From assembly GCA_002633025.1 (NCBI GenBank), contig NMRB01000007.1:959157-1023156 (forward strand): 64,000 nt of DNA, given 5' to 3'. Below, one piece after another: positions 1-10,298 of the stretch (position 1 is the stretch's first letter; every line of letters starts with the position of its first letter). Both the position numbers and the translations under genes were made by a program. This stretch comes from Notospermus geniculatus (lineage: Eukaryota; Nemertea; Pilidiophora; Heteronemertea; Lineidae). The notes beneath the pieces were generated by a model, which was not told the origin of the DNA, made no database searches, and worked only from the letters and a program-made list of their open reading frames with translations.

Positions 1-63
1 AATAACTAAGTGTGATCATATATGTGTTGATGATATCATGACAGGTTGTATCTTTCATTTCAG

Positions 64-2834
64 ATGGTAATAGTTGTGGTCCAGTCTCACCAATCGATGC
101 TAATGTTCAGAGCCTTGGTCCAAATGTTACACTCATCACGCTCAACTCGGAAGGTAAGGTTTAAACAAGGCTTCTACCTCTTTTCAAGTACCCGTAGTGA
201 AGTTGGCAATTGCAGGGAGTCCTAATGAGAAAGAACTACTTGTACCGAACTCCAAGCTAGACAGACTCACTTGTGTATACAGCATTGATCTGTGGAATAA
301 ACTGAGACTGACTTTCTTGCAGATGATTATCCCCATGGAAGCTGGTTGGGAGATGAGACGAATCCAGAGACGAGAGTCAGAGTACCTGTATCACCAAGGT
401 ATGCTAATGATACCGTGCTCAATTCTGCAGACCCTCTGCTCCTCTGTCTTTTGGGCAGAAGCAGGGTCTCTGCCAGAAATTTTTTTGAGGGTACTAATTT
501 CTTCAAAGTCAACAAAAACCCCATAAAATTAAAGAAAATGGCCCTTTTCTGTTCCTTTGAGGGTACTAGCATAGTACCCTCTGGCGTAAGCACTGAGAGG
601 CCCTCTTGGCATTCTTTATGAAAAGTTCCCTGGAGCCCCATCTATTCCATCTGGACACCTTGATAGGTGGACACCTGAGAGTACCCATCTTGTTGTTTCT
701 CTTGCAGTGACATGTTACACATACAGTCAAATTTCCGCACACCAGAGAAGATGGCCCTTACATTACTAGACTACTTATTTGATCGTGATACTCAGGCATC
801 TAGCAATATATCTGGGTTGGGGAAACATGGAAAAAAGCAGTTAGATCCACTATTTATATATGGCATCCGATGTAAGTACCTGACCCACAGCGGTTCTTGT
901 AAATTACTCACTCTCCATTCCACTTCCGAGTGGCACGAGGTTTATGAACGATAGCTTCGCAACGGCTGGGTCAAATTTGACATACCATACATCAATCCAT
1001 TTGTCTTTTTTGCCGCTACAGCCGTCATCACTGTCATTTTCCCTATAAACGTGACAGAAAAAAGTTCTTTCACAAATCACAGTTCATGTTTACGGTCGAA
1101 ATGGTGGCCATTTTGAAATGACGCAATGCGTTGCGCACGTGTAAACTGCACCGAACACCATGGCAAAATGAAATGGGTTTTGATAAAGGGATCTGTTATG
1201 TTGGCCTGACGTGAAAAACGAAGATAGCAGAAAGATACCGACAAGAAAGACAAATCGACTGATGTATGGTATGTCAAATTTGACCCAGCCGTTGCGGAGC
1301 TATCGTTCATAAACCTCGCATCACTCGGAAGTGGAATGGAGAGTGGTGTGTTCTTTGGTGCCTGTAGCCATGTAATTGCCGTAGGTTCTTAATGCTCATG
1401 TTCTGTTATTGACTTTGCAGGTCACCTCATCCACAAATTTGCTATAACAGAAAGTGACTGGCATCGGATCAAGCAGAATATTGACTCTAAATGTAGGACG
1501 GCATTTCGGCGGCGAATACGCGGCATGCCCCTCACGGTAAAGGCATTCAGAGGCAAGGCACCTCCTCAGTATATCCAACTGACTGACTCCCCGGGGGATC
1601 CACATGATATAGGGAGTCATAGTGACGATTCTTTGCAGCATGATCCTGAGGCCACATTGCATATCCATCAGGTGTGGTACCAATGCTGGAGTACTGAATT
1701 AATTTAACTGCATGAACATTTTGCTCTACAGAATGGCAGGGGGAGTGTTTCTGTGGCCAAGTTTCATAGCTGCATTGTAGAGAAAACTCGAAGCAAACCT
1801 ACTTGTACGATATGTTGAGTCAGAAATTCATAACTTCAGGGCCAGTTTGTTTTAGGTACATGCATGTATGATTAATGGTGAGAACATTCTGGTGGTTGTG
1901 CGAGAGCATTTCTATTCACTTCTTGTGTATAGCCTTCAGTTTTGCCAGAATTTTACACTCTGGTGCCTTCTCAAGATGCAAGCGAGGATGCATATAATTC
2001 ATGGTATTTTCATCTGTATGTTGCCATTCTTTTGGCAATGTCAAATTTTGAGTTCCTTGATGCACTTGTCCCCTTTTCTTCCTGACAGGAACAGGATGTT
2101 GAGATGGTGCATGAGCACAGTGAGCTCACCCAAGGAGAGGTACAAATCTTACATGCCACACCAGAACAACTTGCTCAACTACAACAGACCCATCAGATAC
2201 AGATTTTACATGGGGACCAGGTGATTCAGGTATGTCAGAAGAGAATGATCATTGTGCCTTTCGTCTCATATCTGGTGGTCTCTCTCTAGCTCTCTCATTC
2301 AGCAAATGCCTCACAGTCACTCACTCAGCAGAGGAGTTGACTTCTGCAGAAGGTGGCATTGTAGGCACAAAAAGGCTGGTGTCAGGGTTCGTTCTCTACC
2401 TTGAAAACCTGGAATTTTGAGGCCGTCCGAAAACCTTGAAAACTCACAATTCATCCCAGAAGTCCTGGAAAAGTCCTTGAATTTTGCCCATGTGGCCTTA
2501 CACCAGATGTAGTTCAGAGTGTTTGTAATCTGATAGCCAAACATTTGAAGAAAAAAACACTGTAGTCATCACCTTTTGCTTTACCTGACCATGGATTGTA
2601 TACACTGAAGATTGATACATCATCATGTTTGTCTTTTTCCAGCATATGCAGGATGGCCAGGATGCAGTCCAGATGGCAGTATCATTATCAGGACAGCCAG
2701 AGACCATACAGGTCGTACCTGTGACGGCTGAGACGGGAGATATGCATATCCAGATACAGAATGTTAGTCAGAATGTTGATGAGGACAGCGTGATTGCCGG
2801 TGTTGGTGAAGCTGGTGTTGATCATTCAGGGTAG
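64..2834 (+). CDS. BANP: BANP (BEN-domain nuclear protein), copy A, 5' part cut off by window edge
   Basis: Six exons are visible: 64-153, 323-398, 708-871, 1421-1671, 2089-2229 and 2643-2834 (TAG stop 2832-2834), all with GT/AG borders and matching phases. The encoded segments contain NVTLITLNSE, GSWLGDETNPETRVRV, EKMALTLLDYLFDRDTQ, GKHGKKQLDP and the BEN-domain core ITESDWHRIKQNIDSKCRTA, as I recall them from vertebrate BANP/SMAR1. The C-terminal exons are Q/H/I-rich (QIQILHGDQVIQ, MHIQIQNVSQ), also like BANP. BANP is a nuclear DNA-binding regulator; the BEN domain is its DNA-binding module. N-terminal exons lie left of the window. Every coding difference I found against copy B (eight) is synonymous, so the encoded protein is the same over the shared part. 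Confidence 0.9.
910..1345. mobile_element. Palindromic MITE with ~100-bp inverted arms, only in copy A
   Basis: The left end CACTCTCCATTCCACTTCC is the reverse complement of the right end, and the arms continue with few mismatches for about 100 bp (for example the segment around GACATACCATACATC pairs with GATGTATGGTATGTC). It lies in the BANP intron before the BEN exon. The same intron in copy B carries a different insertion, so this is a polymorphic non-autonomous DNA transposon. No transposase is present. Confidence 0.8.
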
Positions 2835-4973
2835 GATGAAGGACTGGTGTATTGGACCATGAATCATACTATCATGAATGCATTGTGACCTGTGACAGCA
2901 AAATCAGTCGGAATGCACACAGAAGAAGACCCAACATGTCCAAGGTGACACCAATGGTTTGTTGATTTCAGGATTGTCTGCCCATTGTGAAATTTGATTT
3001 TGTCCATTTCTGTAATTGTTGTCTGGTGTCATCTTGGGTCTTCTTTCTGGCACATTCCGACTCATTTTGCTGTCACAGGTCACATTTCGATGTATTGTAT
3101 TTTTTGTGTACATAGTGTAGTAGATTTTCTATGATCTTGTGCCCTGAAATAAAATAATGATTGGTACTATTGATACATGCGTCTTTGTTTATCAATTTAT
3201 TACCTGTGTGATCCTCTTGTGAAAATGTCCATTTTCTGTCTTGTGCAGAATGTTTTGCATTGAAGTTGGGAGCAAAAAGGAGTTCTCTGATTGTACTTGC
3301 ATGCTATACATGTATATGTTGTTTTCTTAATCATTCCCTAATACTGCGTATACTGGCATGTAACTTGTCCGTTGGTGTCTTGCATTCTATTTTAATTTTA
3401 ACACCCATTGCTACTTGCAAGGCTACCATTGGTCCTCTTGATATGATAACCAACCAGATGGGGTCCCACTGCATCAAACATCAGGTTCTTTGCACTCCCT
3501 CCGTGGATTACCTCAGGATCTCAGGATGCACTGCAGGGGCCATGGCTTCGATTCTGCAGTATTGGCGGAGTCTCCATTTCGTCGGTCTACATGTACTCCC
3601 GATTGTCTCTGAAAGATAGAACTGACAGGTGTTTTCTTGAGTTCTGATCGTCAGAAATGATTGATTGGTGATGTGGAGTGATTTGAGATTACAGTGAGCA
3701 CTGCAGTAGGCCTATAAAACATTCACATTTATCTGAAATGTGGAAACCATCAAACGACACAGAAGGAGCCACCTTCCTTGTTCACATGCCGACGCATTTC
3801 TGTCCGCGTTCAGGGGAAAAGAGGGGTGCCCTGTGCTGGGGACATTGAAATTTGCAGTAAATTTCAATGATTTGCTCCAAATTTCAGAATTTCACGGTCG
3901 ATTGTACAGATTTGTTGGCTGAAGGGGGCCGAGCGCCCGGGGCGCCCCCCGGATCCGCGCCTGACGTTGAGACATCTCGCGTCGAATATCCCGGCGTCGT
4001 TGCAGGCCTATGCCACTTGTCATCGGAGCCCGCGTGCCAGACGTGGAGGCAAAGATCCCTAAAAAAAGCTGCTACGATATCCCAGATGATAGCCTACCTA
4101 TTCCGACATGCAGTTGAGCAGGGTGCTTATCAAGGGCCTAGCCGAAAATTCGCAAATTTGCGGAGCGTCTCCCTCTAGCAATTGTCTGGGCCTAAATTCA
4201 AAATCCGGGCAATCTTCCGGCCATATCCAGGCGCGACCAACAAGACAATATTTAACACAGGCTACGACTGTGTTTTGGGGAAAAGTGGACCCACAAATTA
4301 GTCGGAGATGGCATTGCACAACGGTTTTTAACCCTTATTCTCCTCAACCCCCTTAGCGCCACCACCCCCGCCGCGCGCGCGCGCATGTCGATCGCAGAGG
4401 GCAATCAGGATGGCCGGGCCCGTGCAGATAGTTTGTTAAAGGCCTTGCCTACAGAACACGAGTGACATCATAAGCAAAAAGAAATAGATGTTACAGTGCA
4501 TCAACTTTTCACAAAAAACACTTTCTTTTCAAGTTTTAGCTGTTTTTGGTCGCCGGACGCGGGATGCGGCATCCGCTCTCTGAAAGGGCGTGCCTCACGT
4601 GGTTTAACTTTCAACTGGTGTACAAAAAAAGCAAGAAGTGATATCATTAGCAAGGTGAAATACATGTTTTTTTGTGCGTTCTCCTTGCTTGTCATCTCTT
4701 TTCTTTCCAATTTTTACAAGTTTCGGATGATAAACGGTATCCAGTTTCCTGACAGTTTTAATCTTGCCGCCCAAGAACTTAGATTTCTAGTGATTGTAAT
4801 TCATTGTCCAAATTAATTCCTGTTGACCAAATTTTAGGCTGTAAATGTTCAAAAATGAGAGTTTGCATTTTTACTGCCTTGCTCAATTGCTACTTGCCGA
4901 TGGGAAACATTTTGGGGGTAAAATTCCTGAAAAGATGAAAAGATTTGCCGCGAAAGTTACACAGCGTACCAAA
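2835..4973. other. BANP 3' UTR and intergenic sequence, copy A
   Basis: The first 300 bp are the BANP 3' UTR up to the poly(A) signal. A short GC-rich island follows (about 3,920-4,400, with CGCGCGCG runs and GCGCCCCCC). I see no convincing open reading frame. The region is conserved in copy B with small indels. The island may hold the promoter of the small gene downstream. Confidence 0.5.
3148..3153 (+). terminator. Poly(A) signal AATAAA of BANP copy A
   Basis: AATAAA about 315 bp after the BANP stop, followed by T-rich and TGTG sequence. The same signal occurs in copy B at 17,228. Confidence 0.6.
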
Positions 4974-6238
4974 ATGCGCAACACAGATGCGCAGAATGCT
5001 ATTTGGCGGGACCTGGTCTGCAGGAAGGGGAAGGAGGTCGATGTGAAAAGGTGAGTCGATATTTGCCTCAATTTCTCCCGATTTTCTTCATATTTGCCAC
5101 AGTTTTGACTGTCATTTAATCGATGTGATTGTATGCCATAGTTTTGTCAAGTTAGACAATGATCGGTTGGTTAAAATGGGAAAACTGACACTTTTTTCAC
5201 GGTGGTGTTCAGCGGGGGTTCGTTTGTGCACTGGACCAGCACAGTCCCAATACACGTCTCGGACATGGCCATCAAAATGCACTGCAAAACCAAACTTCGC
5301 ATGACCGAAGATCAATCAAACTCCGCAACTTATGAAATAAGATATCCATCGCAGTGATGGACTTCTCAGATTCTAATATTTTTCTGTTCCATTTGCATAT
5401 TTTGGCTGTGATTTTTGACCGAGCTCTCGGCTCTGATCGGCTGGTCGTGAAAATGGGGTCGACTCGTTCTGGGTCCTGGCCGGCTGGAGCCTGGTCAACA
5501 ACTTGGAATTACTTCGGTATTTTCCACTGAAGTACATTTGTTTTTTACTCCAGGTCAATTATAAGAAAAAGAGTGTATTGTGACAATGCCTAAGAAAAGG
5601 TGAGTTGGTGTATTTCACACCGATATTCACTCATATTGGTGCCACAATTCCATCACCTTCTTGAGTGAAAACTTCGTCGTCAACAGGTCAACTTCGGCAG
5701 AAATGGGGTCGATTGGCCGAATCGGTTTGTTCAATAAACTACGTTTTTCCTTCCAGTTCCAAGACCCAAGGACAGAAGAAAACGGGTACCAAGGAAATAA
5801 TCATTCTCAGCAGGAAAAGGAAAGCCGAGGAAGTGAGTATTACAAGGGTTTTGCGCCGATTTTTCATTGTGTTTATTCCGCCTTGGCTTCGTTTATTTTC
5901 GGTGCGACTCGGCCATTGTCCCGAACGAAAAATCTCGCGCCTTCAAAATTCTCATCCGATGTTCGATTTTTGTCCATTTCAGCCTGTAGAGGGGGAAGAT
6001 ATGTTGAACAAGCGACGACATCAATTCCAAATTCAGGTAGGCTGATTTATCCCACTTTTGTTGGACTTAATTGCCTTGAACTGAATGTAAACAATTCCCG
6101 CCATGGATGGTTTCCCTCCAGTTTCCACCCAGAGGAAGAAAGTTGAAAAACTTCGCCAAATCATCTGTATTTTTGCAATCATATCTCCGAAACTGTTCTT
6201 CAACACTTAATCTTGTGATAAACATCAACTTTCATTGA
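4974..6238 (+). CDS. Small basic protein gene, unrecognised, copy A (86 aa from the start at 5586)
   Basis: Coding exons that join in phase: 5586-5599 (MPKK), 5757-5832, 5983-6036 and 6122-6238 (TGA 6236-6238), giving 86 aa. The exon with the start begins at 5554 after a pyrimidine tract. An alternative first exon 4974-5050 (start MRNTDAQNAIW, end KGKEVDVK) leaves the same phase 2, so it could splice to 5757 and give a longer N-terminus. The protein is lysine/arginine-rich (KKTGTKE, SRKRKAEE, NKRRHQ, PPRGRKLK), suggesting a nuclear or nucleic-acid-binding role; that is inference only. Between copies A and B the frame shows three differences (AAG/AAA, ATA/ATT, GCC/GCA), all synonymous, which supports real coding. 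I do not recognise the family. The final exon's last 25 codons look less coding-like, so the 3' end may be wrong. Confidence 0.55.
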
Positions 6239-8345
6239 ACATTTTCATCTTATTTTGTCGAATTTTACCATCCATTGATGAATGTCTTGTGGTGAATAAC
6301 TAGAAACATCCGGATGACCTGATTATTTCTAGGTCATTTGACTATGAATGAGCTCATGAACATATCATTAACATGAGATCCATTCCTGGGTTGAATGGAG
6401 TGTAAAGGTATTCTTCACCCATCTGTTGGTGTATTGTGTTGCAAATTTGGTTATTCAGAGCTGAGGCTCCCAGCAACATACAGTCGTGATCGCCTGAATA
6501 TAATGGATTTTATTATAATTCTAGTTTCTAAGGCTTTTTGCCCTGGTATCACAGCCAGTTTTTTGTTTGATTTTCAGAATTCTGCACCCAACCAAGGGGG
6601 CAGGGGTAAATAAGCCCAACAATGAAATACCTTTAACTGTGGTTTCTATGTCCTTCTGCATATCATATTGTATTGACATCATGTGGAAACAGAATTTTTT
6701 GACATTTTCTCTGTCAGATGGACCATAGTAATACCTTCTCGCATGGCAGATAGTTGTCAGTGTCATCCTTGCCTGAGATGACTGACTGAGTCAAATCAAA
6801 GGTTGATAGAAATGTGGGATTTTGGACAAACTTAGGATGAATTGTAGTAATAGGAGCAGTCAGCCACGCAAATTGCCAAAAGATGGCAGCAAAGTTCTAG
6901 TGGACCAATCAGGAAAATCCACGTGATTGTGCTCTATCAGGAATGAATGGGTCTGCTATAATATGCATTGAATTGGGCTGTAGTGACACCTATTGGTCAA
7001 CTCACTGACAGCTCCTATTCTGACCGCTGTTCTTTTTTGAGAGGTGTTCTAATTTAGTGGAACCTCTCTATCAAGGACACCCTTGGGACTGACCGGTGCT
7101 GTCCTTAATTTGGAGGTGTCTTGATTAGGCCTACGGAGGTGAAATTGAATGGCAATGATCAATTTGAGATAAAAGTTTGGTGTCCTCAAAAGAGAGGTGT
7201 CCTGGCAGGGGTGACCACTGAAGAGATACCGGTATTCCACTGTGCAGAGGTCCCATCCAGTCAGAAGATGGACTTGACTTATTCTTGATTGTTTCGAATA
7301 TAAAGTGGTGTCCAGCTTCCTCAGGTGTCCTTGATGGAGTGGTGTCCTCTTTGCTGAGGTGTCCACTAAGAAATGGCAGGTTCTGGGGAACCTGTATCTT
7401 ATGGCTTGAGCCAGATGGAGCAGGATAATTTGGCTTGATCTGTTCCCTAGCTTTTGACCAAATCTGCGTCATTCGTCCTGTTGTGTTGGCCGTAGTCACA
7501 CTACCGGTAGTCACAGTGGTTCCCCAGGGTCTTGAACTGCAGTCGTCTGACCGAGCTCTGTCCATGTGTAATAACCAACAGGTGATCCTCTCCAAAACTC
7601 CTTCTGCAGAGCTATTTTTGGAGCTGCCCTCTCAAAAACCAACTTGCCTCCTTCAGATGCTGTACAACCAAACTTCTGGGTTTATGATTATCATGCAAAT
7701 TCTGGCGTGTGTCGTGAGAAGTAAATTGTACCCTCTCCACACCAGACAATAGAGATGGTTCAGATGGGGAACAATACTTCAAACCCATCAATGAGGACGT
7801 GAATAGGAAATTTGTCGCGTGCCACAGAATTTCTGTATCAAGCGGCATTGTGGACACTGATGGCATGTGCAATGGGCAGCTGTCCTCATTTCTATCAAGC
7901 CTCAAGGTCATTTTCAGTGTCCCACCCATACCATGTGGAGCATTTGCATGTAACTTAAGCTAAAATGAGTCGTCTATGATTGGTTCAGCTGCGGAACAAT
8001 CTGTCAGAAAACATTTCATGAGCAGAAAAGATGGTGATTTGCACTATAGTGTTTTGTCTCTTGTCGATGATGGGTCTGAAAATGCTGGACTGATTTGTTG
8101 ATTGAAAAGTGGATTTGACTGTGACATTTGGACACTGGCAGAGTTGAAAGTTTGTTGCCTGACACAGGTTCCGTTCGATCCTCAGTCATTCTTTTCTTCA
8201 TTCCTGAGTGATAGAGAGAGCAACTCTTTTCAACTCTGCATGTTTTCTCTGTTTCCCTCCTGCTGTACATTCATTTGCCCATGTCTATAGACCCAATCAA
8301 TCTGTATTTGACCCTCAACTTTCCACTCTAAGAAAGAACCCTACA
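6239..8345. other. Intergenic sequence, copy A, with decayed repeats
   Basis: About 7,050-7,380 is a decayed repeat rich in GGTGTCC, AAGAGAGGTGTCC and GGAACCTCTCTATCAAGGAC, probably the remains of a pogo/Tigger-type DNA element. About 7,535-7,935 is unusually well conserved between copies and contains a plus-strand frame (7,721-7,960) without a start codon that could be an exon; see findings. No recognised gene. Confidence 0.4.
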
Positions 8346-8349
8346 CGTA

Positions 8350-8455
8350 GCTGTATTACCGCGCCAGTCACCCATCCACCTAGTGATGATCACACTCTCC
8401 GTTGCTTAACTTCTAGCGCCGAGGCCAACGCACTAACCACTAGGCCATAAAGGAA
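8350..8455 (-). mobile_element. SINE with tRNA-like head and 5S rRNA-like part, copy A
   Basis: On the minus strand it begins TGGCCTAGTGGTTAGTGCG, which looks like a tRNA A-box region. It continues with AGAAGTTAAGCAACGG and TGGATGGGTGACTGGCGCGG, which resemble the 5S rRNA segments GGAAGCTAAGC and TGGATGGGAGACCGCCTGG. The same element is at 24,028-24,126 in copy B. Confidence 0.55.
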
Positions 8456-8606
8456 ATCCTCCATGACCGGTGGGTCATACAGTAGCTGCAAGGGGTTCAA
8501 TGCATACCCTGTAGTGTACAGTGTTCAGTGTTGGGTAAAGGCAATGTGCGTGATCACGTGCTGATGTGACATGGGTCTGCCAATCCGCAGCGACTGCAGT
8601 CCTACG

Positions 8607-8845
8607 GGCGGCTTTACTTTGGAGCGTTTCCGTGCGCGGAAACAAACAACAGTGCGGAAACGCTGGGAAGCATTGTTTTTTTCCGCGCCGTGACCAACGA
8701 TGCGGAAACAAACAATGCTTTCGAGCGTTTCCGCTCACGGAAACATCATCATCATTAATTTCGACTATCTAGCCTTGCAAGGCTGTAAGCCGCTACATTA
8801 ACTGCAACTCAAACTGCAACTCAAACGCTCCAATGGAAAGCAGGG
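8607..8845. repeat. Inverted-repeat cluster built on GCGTTTCCG / CGGAAACGC
   Basis: The unit GAGCGTTTCCGTGCGCGGAAAC at 8,621 and related CGGAAAC copies near 8,655, 8,700 and 8,740 end with ACGCTCCAATGGAAAGC at 8,825. A compact version of the same palindrome is at 51,096-51,143. This is probably a MITE family; it lies next to the breakpoint where copy A ends. Confidence 0.5.
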
Positions 8846-9545
8846 TGTCCGATACGCTGGTCGCAGACGATCTTTGCTTGATCCCTGACAAAAACCTCGC
8901 TGGTATGCAGTCTGGGCGCCGAGGCCGTGATGGTGAGACCCTTCATCACGAATGCCACTCCAGCAACTTGTGCATCCTGAGATACAGCGACGTCTTTGTC
9001 CGCACATCTCGTCACTTCTTAGAGATTGACGAGTGTGGACAGCTGATGATGACAGTCAGTCGGTTATTCATTGATAGCACGCTGCGTGCTTATTACGATA
9101 GATTCCTCTGAGAAAATATCCCCGAGTGGAACGATTTGCGAGCGTACCGCTCGCTGGCATTGCCTAATGACGCGAGATATAACTCCTCAATTGATTAGTT
9201 CCGTTCCTCAGTCATCAAAGAATGTCTCATTGAAAAGACGCCGTGAAAGATCCTATAATATTCGTGATTTCGTTGGTTTTTCAATATCGACAATTTATGA
9301 TTTTTTTATAATCATTTCACGAGCGGCAGGATGAATCGTCGCACCGATATCAGAGAAATACCGGCGCTGAGGAGATTCCAATGTCGTGATAATTGACTTC
9401 GAGACATCGTCACTTTGTTCTGATGAGAGCGATACCAAAAAAATAGATGGCGATACTTAATTCTTTCAGCATCAGCATCGATCCATACGAAATCGTGGTC
9501 TGAAATGATTGTCGACTAATTCCCTTCCCCCTTGTCTTCCTACAG

Positions 9546-9977
9546 GTTAAATTTACGGGTTCTAGTATGAATCCCGCGAGAAGCTTCGGACCAGCAGTCA
9601 TACGAGGAAAATGGAAAGATCATTGGGTGAGTAGTGACCCCCCTCCCGCCCCCAAAACACTATAGAACACCTCTCTTGTGGCCTGCACCGATGCCCTCAT
9701 ACACCAGAGATTTGCACCTCAAGGAGTTATATCTCGCGTCCACCTTACTTTCATCTCGTCATTGCCATTTCAGGTTTACTGGATCGGCCCACTCTTGGGC
9801 GGGACGATTGCGGCCATTCTTTATGAATATGTCTTTGCCGGTGACGCGACGTTGAGCCGAGCGAAAGGATATCTTCTGGCAAGCTCCGGAACGGACTGTG
9901 ACAAGAAATCACAACCTGTACTTCCGCCACGTAAAGATGACATTGAGGTCGTGGAAGAGAAAACTTCGTCGGTGTGA
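9546..9977 (+). CDS. Aquaporin, last two exons only (C-terminal half with second NPA motif)
   Basis: Exon 9546-9626 follows TTCCTACAG and encodes [15 protein letters not shown] then KDHW; exon 9774-9977 encodes [21 protein letters not shown] and a cytoplasmic tail. NPA plus the following Arg (NPARSFGP) is the second pore helix and the selectivity-filter arginine of classical water channels, and the WIGPLLGG..A helix is the sixth membrane segment. The main reading ends EEKTSSV, like the SSV end of vertebrate AQP4 (a PDZ ligand). No exons for the first NPA or the first four helices occur upstream in the window: the gene is cut off by the junction near 8.5 kb, either because the duplication broke it or because the assembly did. 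AQP4/AQP1-type is likely; orthology is not proven. Confidence 0.85.
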
Positions 9978-10298
9978 CTAGGCATGGGCAACGCCTCCTG
10001 GCGGGATGTTAAGAATTCAATTGATTTGAACAAGGATAAAAAGACTATCAGCGAATGCAGCCAATCAGAAAGTGGCATAATGCCGCCAGTAGGCGTTCCT
10101 GCTTTGAAAAGTAGTCCGCTCAGGAGACTCAGCGGTGACCGTAGCTCAGCCCACTCCCCAAGTCCAGCTCCGCCATGGACGGAGAGGATTGATACTATCC
10201 AAGGTCGGGTTGGTTCAGCCACAGAGCTTGTTGATTTGAACAGCCCAAGGCGGAGTTTGAAGGGCTCCAAGGGAACGGAGATGGAAATTACCGTGTAG
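9978..10298 (+). CDS. Candidate translational read-through extension of the aquaporin (106 codons)
   Basis: The aquaporin stop is TGA followed directly by CTA GGC, i.e. UGA-CUA-G, the context known for efficient read-through in metazoan genes including AQP4. The same frame stays open for 106 more codons to TAG at 10296-10298. The extension is hydrophilic and serine/proline-rich (KTISECSQSESG, SSAHSPSPAPPW, DLNSPRRSLKGS) and ends EMEITV, a hydrophobic PDZ-type end. It could instead be translated from its own ATG at 9984, or be a 3' UTR that is open by chance. Confidence 0.55.
   Translation, partial: LGMGNASWRDVKNSIDLNKDKKTISECSQSESGIMPPVGVPALKSSPLRRLSGDRSSAHSPSPAPPWTERIDTIQGRVGSATELVDLNSPRRSLKGSKGTEMEITV

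Larger units (their letters stand above)
1..8536. repeat. Large direct duplication, copy A
   Basis: This stretch matches 13,838-24,206 in the same orientation, at a distance of about 13.8 to 15.7 kb because of indels. Exons are nearly identical; introns differ by a few percent and by whole transposon insertions present in only one copy. Similarity stops at about 8,536 (24,206 in the other copy), where copy A runs into the aquaporin segment and copy B into the cyclin E locus. It may be a true tandem duplication or two alleles placed in series by the assembler. Confidence 0.9.

Noticed and set aside
1955-2004. Possible extra BANP exon (TTTTGCCAG then AATTTTACACTC) between the BEN exon and the next exon
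   Set aside because: The frames differ between copies A and B (CATATAATTCATG against CATTTCAAG), phase fits in only one, and the peptide is unlike the flanking Q-rich region.
5661-6146. 161-codon plus frame reading through the small gene's introns
   Set aside because: It crosses clear GT/AG borders, and a spliced frame with purely synonymous changes explains the region better.
7131-7595. 154-codon minus-strand frame
   Set aside because: It lies in a decayed GGTGTCC repeat and the frame is broken by indels in copy B.
8821-9015. Minus-strand frame (64-69 codons) next to the CGGAAAC repeat
   Set aside because: It looks protein-like in places but has no splice sites, homology or second copy for support.
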